A stretch of DNA of 64,000 nt, taken from assembly GCF_011752525.1 (NCBI RefSeq), contig NZ_VWXI01000001.1, forward strand, positions 1 to 64,000. Reading direction: 5' to 3'. Below the pieces are notes generated by a model that saw only the letters and a list, made by a program, of their open reading frames with translations, did no database searches and was not told the origin of the DNA. Origin of the DNA: Pantoea sp. Cy-639 (GTDB lineage: Bacteria; Pseudomonadota; Gammaproteobacteria; Pseudomonadales; Pseudomonadaceae). Position 1 is the stretch's first letter; each line of letters begins with the position of its first letter. Shown here in pieces: positions 8,393-15,503 of this stretch. The position numbers were made by a program, and so were the translations under genes.

Positions 8393-9736
8393 TCACTGCG
8401 GCCACCCCAGCCGAACCATCCACCCCTGTTGCCTGAGCGGATCGGCAAACCCCACGTCTATCGTCCCCCCGGTACGTTGAACAATGTTCCGCACGATGGA
8501 CAGCCCAAGCCCGGCCCCCTCCTGCCCGTTCTCCTGCCCGCGATAGAATGGATCGAACACGCGCTCCCACTCCTGCGGGGCGATCCCCGGCCCATTGTCC
8601 CGAACGCTCAGGTGCGCCACACCGGCAGTCGCGCCGGTCTGCACCAGCACAACCCCACCCTCCGGGGCATGGCGAATGGCATTCTCGACAAGGTTCTTGA
8701 TCACCGCGCGCAAGTCGACTTCGCGAATGAGCAGCTCCATGTCCGCGCCCTCGACGCCGATGTCGAGCTGCTTCTGCTCCACCAGCGGCATCAGGTCTTC
8801 CAGCACCAACCGACACATCCCATGCACCGAGACCGTGCCGGTGGGCGGCGCGCCAAGCTGGGCACCGGCCAGTGCCAGCAGTTGCTCGACCAGCTTGCGG
8901 CTCCGGCTGATCCCACGGCGCAATTGCAGCCATTGCGCCTGGGCACGGACAGACAGCGCTTCGGACTCAAACCCCTCAGCCTGCAGGGACAACGCCGTCA
9001 AGGGCGTACGCAGTTCATGGGCCGCGTCGGCGACAAAGCGCTTCTGCCCCTCGAGTGTGCGGGCGACACGCTCGAGCAGGCGATTGATGGCATGCACGAA
9101 GGGGCGGATTTCGCTGGCCAACGCCTGGTCGTCGATCGGGCGCAGGTCCTGGTCTTCTCGACTGTCGAGCATGGCAGCCAGCAACGCAACGGGCCTGAAC
9201 AACTTGCGGATCAGGTCGGCGACCACCAGCAACAGGATGGGAAACAGGATGGCGAACGGCAACAACGCGCGCCAGGCGCTGCTGCGGGCTTCGCGGTTGC
9301 GGCTGTCGATTTCCTGGGCGACGACGAAGCGCGTCCCGGCTGCATCCTGCTCCACCAGGACACGGAACGGCTCGTTCCCCACCACCACGGTCGACAGGCC
9401 ATCGCTGACCGACGCCGGAATCGGCAGCGGCAGCTGGCTGTCATCGCCATGGCTGGCCTGGGCACCGTCGGCCAGGCGCTGGATGACGATCCGGGTCTCT
9501 TCGTCATCACCCGCGGCGGTGGCCTGGCTGGCCCCATAGTGGAAGGTGATGCCCTGTCGCATGTACAACGCCGCGACCTGCCGCAAGCTGCGGTCCTGGA
9601 GCTCCAGTGCTTCATCGTAGGCCGAGACATAGCTGAACACCCCCGCCAGGGTCGCAACCAGCAGAATCGCAAGCGACAACGCCAATGACAGACGCAGTTG
9701 CAGCGAGTGCTTCAGGAACCTTTGGCGACCATCCAT
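8393..9736 (-). CDS. sensor histidine kinase, QseC/TctE-like
   Basis: The 447-residue membrane kinase starts at 9736 (MDGRQRFLKH), overlapping the end of the response-regulator gene by 25 nt. A first membrane helix lies at about residues 14-36, then a periplasmic sensor region and a second helix (LLPFAILFPILLLVVADLI). The H-box AHELRTPLTALSLQ holds the phospho-accepting His. The N-box NLVENAIRHAPEGG and the DNGPGI and GAGLGLSIV boxes form the ATPase domain. It should sense a periplasmic signal and phosphorylate the regulator encoded just upstream. The ligand is not visible from the sequence. Confidence 0.93.
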   Translation of the reverse strand: MDGRQRFLKHSLQLRLSLALSLAILLVATLAGVFSYVSAYDEALELQDRSLRQVAALYMRQGITFHYGASQATAAGDDEETRIVIQRLADGAQASHGDDSQLPLPIPASVSDGLSTVVVGNEPFRVLVEQDAAGTRFVVAQEIDSRNREARSSAWRALLPFAILFPILLLVVADLIRKLFRPVALLAAMLDSREDQDLRPIDDQALASEIRPFVHAINRLLERVARTLEGQKRFVADAAHELRTPLTALSLQAEGFESEALSVRAQAQWLQLRRGISRSRKLVEQLLALAGAQLGAPPTGTVSVHGMCRLVLEDLMPLVEQKQLDIGVEGADMELLIREVDLRAVIKNLVENAIRHAPEGGVVLVQTGATAGVAHLSVRDNGPGIAPQEWERVFDPFYRGQENGQEGAGLGLSIVRNIVQRTGGTIDVGFADPLRQQGWMVRLGWPQ

Positions 9737-10377
9737 CCCAGCCCCCTGACATTGCGGATCACGTCCTTGCCCAGCTTGCGCCGCACGGCGTGGATGAGAA
9801 ACTCCACGGCATTGCTCTCGACTTCGTTGCCCCAGCCGTAGAGCCTGTCCTCGAGTTCGGCCCGCGACAGGATCGCCCCGGGCCGCACCAGCAAGGCCTG
9901 CAACAAGGCGAACTCGCGACTGGAAAGCTGCACGGCCTGCTGATCGATGAGGCGCGCACATTTCGAGACCGGGTCCAGGGTGACGATGCCGTTGCCGAGT
10001 TCGGGCGCGGCGCGTCCACCCTTGCGGCGCATGACGGCACGCATCCTGGCCAAAAGCTCGGCCATCTCGAAGGGTTTTTGCAAGAAATCATCGGCGCCAC
10101 CGTCCAGCCCCCGCAGGCGGTCATCCAGCCCAGGCCGGGCGGTGATGATGAGCAGCGGCACAGGGTTATCGGCCGCGCGCAGGCGTTGCAACAGTTGCAG
10201 GCCGTCCTGTCCGGGCAGGCCAAGGTCGAGCAGGACCTGGTCATACTCCTGGCCGCGCAGCGCCGACTCGGCCGCCAGGCCGTCGGCCACCCAGTCGACG
10301 GCGTAGCCGGCAGATATCAGCGACGCCTGCAGCGCTTGCGCGATCATGGCGTCATCCTCGACCAACAGTACTCGCAT
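9712..10377 (-). CDS. OmpR-family response regulator
   Basis: This 221-residue protein has a receiver domain with the acidic pair EDD near residue 8, the phospho-acceptor Asp51 in LLDLGLPGQDG, the Thr of LLIITA and the Lys of FLQKPF. A winged-helix DNA-binding domain ends in RNVRGLGWMV. It resembles QseB/PmrA/TctD regulators. The start MRVLLVEDD at 10377 was chosen because the receiver fold begins there. It is co-transcribed with, and overlaps, the kinase gene downstream. Confidence 0.95.
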   Translation of the reverse strand: MRVLLVEDDAMIAQALQASLISAGYAVDWVADGLAAESALRGQEYDQVLLDLGLPGQDGLQLLQRLRAADNPVPLLIITARPGLDDRLRGLDGGADDFLQKPFEMAELLARMRAVMRRKGGRAAPELGNGIVTLDPVSKCARLIDQQAVQLSSREFALLQALLVRPGAILSRAELEDRLYGWGNEVESNAVEFLIHAVRRKLGKDVIRNVRGLGWMVAKGS

Positions 10378-10459
10378 TGCTTGTTCCTGAACGAGAGTGG
10401 ACGCAGGGAACGATAGCCCGCGCGGCGCTGGCGCGAAAGCCCGTCGTTCCCTGCCCGGC

Positions 10460-10879
10460 TCAGCCCTGGCGCGGGCCCTGCAAGGTATCGAACACGCCCA
10501 GCAGGGCCTGCATCGCGGCCTTGCAATCGGCCTGCTGCGGCTGGCTGGCACGCAGCGCATCGAGGGCGTGGTCGATGGCCTTGTCCAACAGGTGCCAATC
10601 ACTGGCGGCGCGCGGCTTGATGCCTGCCTCCGCATCGTCCCAGGTTTTCTCCAGGTCCTTGATGCGAGCCTTGGCGCCTGGCAGGTCCTGGGCGTCGACC
10701 TTGGTCGCGACATCCTGGGCGATGGTCCGGAAGGCACTCAGGTCGCCCAGCTTGCTGGGGGCGTGGAGCGCGGAGCCGGACGCCTGCGGCTCGTCCGTCT
10801 TGGAGCAGCCTTGGGTGGCGCCAAGCACAGCCGCCAGGCCAGTGAGCGCCAGGACACACAACAGTTTGCGATTCGACAT
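10460..10879 (-). CDS. small helical lipoprotein
   Basis: This is a 139-residue protein. The N-terminus MSNRKLLCVLALTGLAAVLG followed by ATQGCSK is a lipoprotein signal, with Cys25 as the likely lipidated residue. The mature part looks alpha-helical (DLSAFRTIAQDVATKV, then WHLLDKAIDHALDALR), possibly a small four-helix bundle. It lies between the membrane-protein gene (17-nt gap) and the response regulator (82-nt gap), all on the minus strand, so it may belong to the regulon or sensing system of this two-component pair. Function unknown. Confidence 0.8.
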   Translation of the reverse strand: MSNRKLLCVLALTGLAAVLGATQGCSKTDEPQASGSALHAPSKLGDLSAFRTIAQDVATKVDAQDLPGAKARIKDLEKTWDDAEAGIKPRAASDWHLLDKAIDHALDALRASQPQQADCKAAMQALLGVFDTLQGPRQG

Positions 10880-10896
10880 ATGGGTATACCTCGTAT

Positions 10897-11661
10897 TCAA
10901 GGGGCAAGTCGCTTGGACTGGACGGCACCGATCTGGGCAATGCCGACCAGCAGGAAAATGACGCAGAGGAAGATCGCGCTGGTCCAGGTGGCGCCCATTC
11001 CGAGCCCGCCGTAGTCGCGCGATTGCGTGAGCAGGTCGCCCAGCGACGCGCCAAGCGGACGGGTCAGGATGTAGGCGATCCAGAAGATCAGCACGCTGTT
11101 GCCCCCCAGCCGCCAGGCCACCAGGCAACCGGCGAGCAGCACGCCGAAGATCACCGTGCCGATGCCGAAGCCAAGCCCCAGCGCCTCGGTGGCCAGGTCG
11201 CCACCGGCGGTGCCGAGGGCGAAGGTGCACAACACGGTGGTCCAGTAGAACAGCTCGCGGCGCGGGGTCACGATCTGGCGGATCGACAGGTTGCGCTCCA
11301 GGGCATACCAGGCCACGAAATTGATGATCAGCAGCAACGAGAAGCACGCTGTGCTGGTATACAGGCTGATGTCCAGGACATCGGTAAGAATGTCGGTGAT
11401 CTGGGTGCCGAGGATGCTCACCAGGACCACGCTCAGCCAGTAGATCCAGGGCTCGCAGTCGCGCCGGCGCATCTGCAGGGTCAGCGCGCCGCCCAGCAGC
11501 AGGGCCATCACCACGCTGGTGATGCCCAGGCCCCAACCGACATCCACCGCCAGGAAATCGGCAAAGGTCTCGCCGACGGTCGTGGACATGATCTTGATGA
11601 TCCAGAAGGACAGCGTCACCTCCGGGACCTTGTTGAGCCAGCGGGTGCTGGAAGTGTTCAT
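10897..11661 (-). CDS. COG4705-like integral membrane protein
   Basis: This 254-residue protein has about seven hydrophobic helices and starts at MNTSSTRWLNKVPEVTLSFW. The opening KVPEVTLSFWIIKIMSTTVGET is typical of the uncharacterised membrane-anchored COG4705 group. It is the first gene of a four-gene minus-strand cluster with a lipoprotein and a two-component system. Related clusters occur in other proteobacteria, so a common job in envelope sensing or metal response is possible, but no substrate can be read from the sequence. Confidence 0.8.
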   Translation of the reverse strand: MNTSSTRWLNKVPEVTLSFWIIKIMSTTVGETFADFLAVDVGWGLGITSVVMALLLGGALTLQMRRRDCEPWIYWLSVVLVSILGTQITDILTDVLDISLYTSTACFSLLLIINFVAWYALERNLSIRQIVTPRRELFYWTTVLCTFALGTAGGDLATEALGLGFGIGTVIFGVLLAGCLVAWRLGGNSVLIFWIAYILTRPLGASLGDLLTQSRDYGGLGMGATWTSAIFLCVIFLLVGIAQIGAVQSKRLAP

Positions 11662-11820
11662 CGTGCTCGCCTCCTCGTGGTCGCAGTACGTGGGGCGACG
11701 ATACGCAGACAAACTTAGGTGAGCCTGAGCCCTGCACGCGGATGTCCGAGGCGCTTTCCATCGATCCGGCTGATGATGACTATCGAAGGGCCCGGCTGTC
11801 GGACGAGCCGAGGCGCCCCC

Positions 11821-11826
11821 TATAAT
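11821..11826 (+). promoter_or_regulatory. possible -10 box for the MFS gene
   Basis: A perfect TATAAT stands in an otherwise GC-rich stretch 66 nt before the ATG of the exporter gene. The matching -35 position (about 11798) is poor, so activator dependence or chance are both possible. Confidence 0.35.
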
Positions 11827-11891
11827 CGCCGCCAAACCACCTCCTCCCCCCTCGCCTGCCACAGGCGACATCCGTCTTGGAACCCCACGCC

Positions 11892-13118
11892 ATGCCAACC
11901 CCCAGCCAGGCCCCTCGCGGCCGCCCCGAACACAACCAGCAAAGCGTCGTCCAGCAATGGCTGGCGATCCTCTCGGTGGCCGTGGGCGCCTTCGCCCTGG
12001 TCACCAGCGAGTTCCTCCCGGTGGGCGTGCTCAACGATGTCGCCAGCGACCTGGGTATCAGCGCCGGTCACGCCGGCCTGATGGTCACCCTGCCCGGGAT
12101 CATGGCCGCCCTCGCCGCGCCGCTGCTGTCCGTGGGCATCGGCGCCCTGGACCGGCGCTACCTGTTGACCGGCCTGACCCTGATCATGATCGTCGCCAAC
12201 CTGGTCGTGGCCTATGCCAGCGATTTCAGCCTGCTGCTGTTCGGCCGGGTACTGCTCGGCATCAGCATCGGCGGTTTCTGGGCCACCGCCATCGCCCTCA
12301 GCGGGCGCCTGGCGCCCAAGGGCGTGAGCGTGGCCCAGGCCACCTCGATCATCATGGTCGGGGTGACCCTGGCCACCGTGCTGGGCGTGCCCGTGGGCAC
12401 CTGGCTGAGCGGACTGATGGGCTGGCGCACGACCTTCCTGGTCACAGCCCTGCTGGGCGTGCCCGTGCTGCTGGCCCAGGTGTTCTTGTTGCCGCGGCTG
12501 ACCCCGGACAAGGCCATTCGCATCAGCGACCTGCCGGCGCTGTTCATCAACCCGAAGGCCCGGGTCGGCCTGATCGCGGTGCTGCTGATCGGCCTGGCGC
12601 ACTTTGCCGCCTACACCTACGTCGCGCCGTTCTTCAAGCACAATGCCAGCTTCGACGGACCGACCATCGGCTCGTTGCTACTGCTGTATGGCGTGGCTGG
12701 GGTCGTGGGCAACCTCTTCGCCGGGTTCGCCGCCAACCAGAGTGTGCGTCACACCCTGATGCTGGTGGCGCTGATGATCGGCGCCGGCACGGCGTTGTTC
12801 CCCTACTTCGCCACCGACCTGACTGGCGCCGCGATGCTGATCGCGCTGTGGGGCTTCGCCTTCGGCGCCTTCCCGGCCTGCTCGAGCATCTGGATGTTCG
12901 TGGTGGCGCCCAAGGATGTCGAACGGGGCATGCCACTGTTCGTCGCCATGTTCCAGGTGATCATCGCCCTGGGCTCGTTCTTCGGCGGGCAGATCGTCGA
13001 CCAGATGGGCAGCGCAGTGCTGTTCAGCCTGGCCACGGCGCTGGTGGGCTGTGGCTTTGTCACGGTGCTGGTGCTGGGGCGCAACGTCAGCAACAGCCTG
13101 GCGGCGCAACCTTCCTGA
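11892..13118 (+). CDS. MFS exporter, NepI/YdhP-like (DHA1 family)
   Basis: This is a 408-residue protein with 12 predicted membrane helices. The start MPTPSQAPRG at 11892 is preferred over a TTG 15 nt earlier. It has DHA1 drug/nucleoside exporter features: SEFLPVGVLNDVASDLG in helix 1, the motif A-like loop GALDRRYLLTG, and GRVLLGISIGGFWATAIAL in helix 4. E. coli NepI exports purine ribonucleosides and YdhP is a close relative. The substrate here is not known. The gene is divergent from the COG4705-like gene. Confidence 0.88.
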   Translation: MPTPSQAPRGRPEHNQQSVVQQWLAILSVAVGAFALVTSEFLPVGVLNDVASDLGISAGHAGLMVTLPGIMAALAAPLLSVGIGALDRRYLLTGLTLIMIVANLVVAYASDFSLLLFGRVLLGISIGGFWATAIALSGRLAPKGVSVAQATSIIMVGVTLATVLGVPVGTWLSGLMGWRTTFLVTALLGVPVLLAQVFLLPRLTPDKAIRISDLPALFINPKARVGLIAVLLIGLAHFAAYTYVAPFFKHNASFDGPTIGSLLLLYGVAGVVGNLFAGFAANQSVRHTLMLVALMIGAGTALFPYFATDLTGAAMLIALWGFAFGAFPACSSIWMFVVAPKDVERGMPLFVAMFQVIIALGSFFGGQIVDQMGSAVLFSLATALVGCGFVTVLVLGRNVSNSLAAQPS

Positions 13119-13212
13119 TGCGCTGCCGCAAACAGTGACGGCATTGCGCCTTCACTGCCGTTACCCTGACACCGGCTACCGGGCCTCTCGCAGGCCCGGA
13201 CCACCTCCCCAG

Positions 13213-13359
13213 ATGTTTTCCGTGCGTAGAATTTTCGCCGGCCTGTCGCTTGCCATGGCCATCCTGCAACGTGGCGTCCAGGTGGTGAAAAGCGAAGGGA
13301 TGATGAAGCCGCCGGCACCGCCAACGGCAATCTTCGTACCGATCGTGCTGCCGCGCTGA
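13213..13359 (+). CDS. possible small protein of 48 residues
   Basis: An ATG at 13213 opens a short frame starting MFSVRRIFAGLSLAMAIL and ending IFVPIVLPR. The N-terminus looks like a short signal or membrane segment. It has no homologue I recognise and only a weak ribosome site. It lies between the exporter and the LysR gene, in about 280 nt that hold nothing else identifiable. Confidence 0.25.
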   Translation: MFSVRRIFAGLSLAMAILQRGVQVVKSEGMMKPPAPPTAIFVPIVLPR

Positions 13360-13401
13360 GATCCGACGCGGGGCGGGCCTGCCACCAGGTCCCGCCCACG
13401 C

Positions 13402-14295
13402 TCATGCCCCTTCTAGGTCGATCTCCCCTTCGATCCACTCGACGAACGCCCGCACCTGAGGGCGCTGCAGGCTCTGCTTGCGGGCCACCAGGTAGTAGGC
13501 GAAACGCGACGGCCAGGCCCAGTCCCCCGCCGTCACCAGGCGCCCGCTGCGCAGGTCGTCTTCTGCCAGTTGCGACTCGACCAGGGCGATGCCCTGGCCG
13601 CCGAGTGCCGCGCGCAGCAGCAGCAGGTCTTCGTCGAAGCTCGGCCCCCGGCGGCTGCGGCCATCGGGCTCGGCGCCATGGGCCTGCAACCACAACGTCC
13701 AGTCGGCACGGTCGGCATCCTGCAACAGCGGGTAATCCAGGCAATCGGCCGGCTGGCGCAGCGCTGGGCCGCTCGCGAGCAGCCCGGGGCTGGCCACCGG
13801 CAGCAGGACCGGTGCCAGCAACGCTATCGACTCGAGCCCGGGATAATCGCCCAGGCCATGACGCAGGGCGATATCGACCGGTTCACGGTGCAGGTCGACC
13901 AGCTCCGCCGTCGCCTGTACCCGCACCTCGATACCTGGATGCAACGCGCTGAAGCGCGCCAGCCGTGGCACCAGCCAGCTGGAAGCGAACGAGGGCTGGG
14001 TGCTCAGGGTCAAGGTGCTGGCGCGGGTCAGGGTTTCAAGGTCGAGCAGCGCGCTTTCGATATGGCCAAAGCCACGCGAGAGGCCGGGATACAGGCTCGC
14101 GCCCGCCTCGGTGAGCTGCACGCCATGTCGGCCACGGGTCAACAGGACCACACCCAGGCGATCCTCCAACTGGCGAATCTGCTGACTGGTAGCCCCCGGT
14201 GTGACGCCCATGCGCTCGGCAGCGGCTTTCAGACTGCCCAGCCGGGCGGTTTCACAAAAGGCCCGCAGGGCCAGCAATGGAAGGACCGCGCCCAT
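13402..14295 (-). CDS. LysR-family regulator, GcvA-like
   Basis: This is a 297-residue protein. The N-terminal helix-turn-helix reads SLKAAAERMGVTPGATSQQI, followed by a LysR substrate-binding domain with TQPSFASSWLVPRLARF, which is typical of the GcvA subgroup. It is divergent from the flavin-monooxygenase gene at 14464, the usual arrangement for a LysR regulator controlling its neighbour and itself. A perfect 14-bp inverted repeat brackets the shared promoter region. Confidence 0.93.
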   Translation of the reverse strand: MGAVLPLLALRAFCETARLGSLKAAAERMGVTPGATSQQIRQLEDRLGVVLLTRGRHGVQLTEAGASLYPGLSRGFGHIESALLDLETLTRASTLTLSTQPSFASSWLVPRLARFSALHPGIEVRVQATAELVDLHREPVDIALRHGLGDYPGLESIALLAPVLLPVASPGLLASGPALRQPADCLDYPLLQDADRADWTLWLQAHGAEPDGRSRRGPSFDEDLLLLRAALGGQGIALVESQLAEDDLRSGRLVTAGDWAWPSRFAYYLVARKQSLQRPQVRAFVEWIEGEIDLEGA

Positions 14296-14307
14296 TCAAA
14301 CCTCACT

Positions 14308-14408
14308 TTAGAAAAACTGATGTAAACGACTGAAACGATCGTTAGTTAATGGCCAATCTGGCGAATAGCATAGCGTTCAAGACAAGCAGCCTGAATCAGT
14401 TTTTCTAA
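14308..14408. promoter_or_regulatory. divergent promoter region bracketed by a 14-bp perfect inverted repeat
   Basis: TTAGAAAAACTGAT at 14308-14321 is exactly inverted as ATCAGTTTTTCTAA at 14395-14408, so both divergent genes have the same sequence on their outward side. Between them is the 10-bp palindrome AACGATCGTT (14334-14343). The left copy ends 12 nt from the LysR start, and the right copy is 55 nt before the monooxygenase start. Regulator half-sites or duplicated leader elements are the simplest readings. Confidence 0.6.
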
Positions 14409-14463
14409 GGCTGTCTGTGTCCAGGCGGATAACCCGCCGCCCCTCGCCCTTCAAGGAACCCGC

Positions 14464-15489
14464 ATGGACACCCTCACCCCCCAAGGCGCCAGCGCCGATG
14501 CCTTCGCCCAGCATCCCGGCTACCGCCGCCTGTTCGCGCCAGACCAACTGACCCTGGGCATCTTCCTGCCGCTGCGTTTCTACGAGGGCGACATGCAAGT
14601 GCTCGCCCATCAGGCACAACTGGTCGGCGAGCTCGATCGCCTGGGCTTCGCCGCGACCTGGGTGCGCGACGTGCCGCTGTTCGACCCGGCCTTCGGCGAT
14701 GCCGGCCAGGTGTTCGACCCGTTCGCCTACCTGGCCTACCTCGCCGCCCACACGCGCAACATCACCCTGGCCACCGGCAGTGCGATCTTCACCTTGCGCC
14801 ACCCCATAGACCTGGCCAAGGCCGCCACCACCCTCGACTGTTTGTCCGGTGGCCGGCTGGTGCTGGGTATCGCCTCGGGCGACCGCCCCGTGGAATTCCC
14901 GGCCTACGGCCTGGAACCTGACAGCCGCGGCGAGCGCTTCGCCCAGAGCGTGGAATATTTCCGCCGGCTACTGGCCGAGCGACCGACACCGATCCAGTCG
15001 CCCCTGGGGCAGCTCAGCGATGCCCTGCTGCTGCCCAGGCCCGTCAGCCGGCGCATCCCCCTGCTGGTGACCGGTGCCTCGCGCCAGTCGCTGCAATGGC
15101 TGGGCGAACAGGCCGACGGCTGGCTCACCTACCCAGAGGCCACGCACAACATCCTCGGGCCGCGTCGCCTGGCCGAGAAGATTCGCGCCTGGCGCGCCTT
15201 GATTCCTGGCGGCGGCTTCCGCCCGCATGTGACCAACGAATGGATCGACCTGGATGACGACCCGGACTTCCCGCGTACGCCACAGCGTGGCGGCTATGTA
15301 TTGCGTACGGGACGCAACGGGCTGATCGACCTGCTGGGCGAGTGGCGCGAGGCTGGCGTCAACCATGCGGCACTGGGCCTGCAGATGGCCCGTCGCCCGC
15401 CGCAGGCAATCATCCAGGAACTGGCCGAACACGTGTTGCCGTTGTTCCCGAGCCTGGCAGGGCCTGAGCCGCATGCGCAGTCGTGGTAG
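14464..15489 (+). CDS. LLM-class flavin-dependent oxidoreductase
   Basis: This 341-residue protein has the bacterial luciferase-like TIM-barrel fold: LTLGIFLPLRFYEGD at the first strand, TWVRDVPLFDP, the flavin-site stretch ITLATGSAIFTLRHP and GGRLVLGIASGDRP. Such enzymes use FMNH2 (or F420) and oxygen to oxidise small substrates, often in sulfur or aromatic compound use. No reductase partner is visible. It is probably controlled by the divergent LysR regulator, and its stop faces that of the HD-GYP gene with a 14-nt gap. Confidence 0.9.
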   Translation: MDTLTPQGASADAFAQHPGYRRLFAPDQLTLGIFLPLRFYEGDMQVLAHQAQLVGELDRLGFAATWVRDVPLFDPAFGDAGQVFDPFAYLAYLAAHTRNITLATGSAIFTLRHPIDLAKAATTLDCLSGGRLVLGIASGDRPVEFPAYGLEPDSRGERFAQSVEYFRRLLAERPTPIQSPLGQLSDALLLPRPVSRRIPLLVTGASRQSLQWLGEQADGWLTYPEATHNILGPRRLAEKIRAWRALIPGGGFRPHVTNEWIDLDDDPDFPRTPQRGGYVLRTGRNGLIDLLGEWREAGVNHAALGLQMARRPPQAIIQELAEHVLPLFPSLAGPEPHAQSW

Positions 15490-15503
15490 ACAAGCCCCGG
15501 TTG

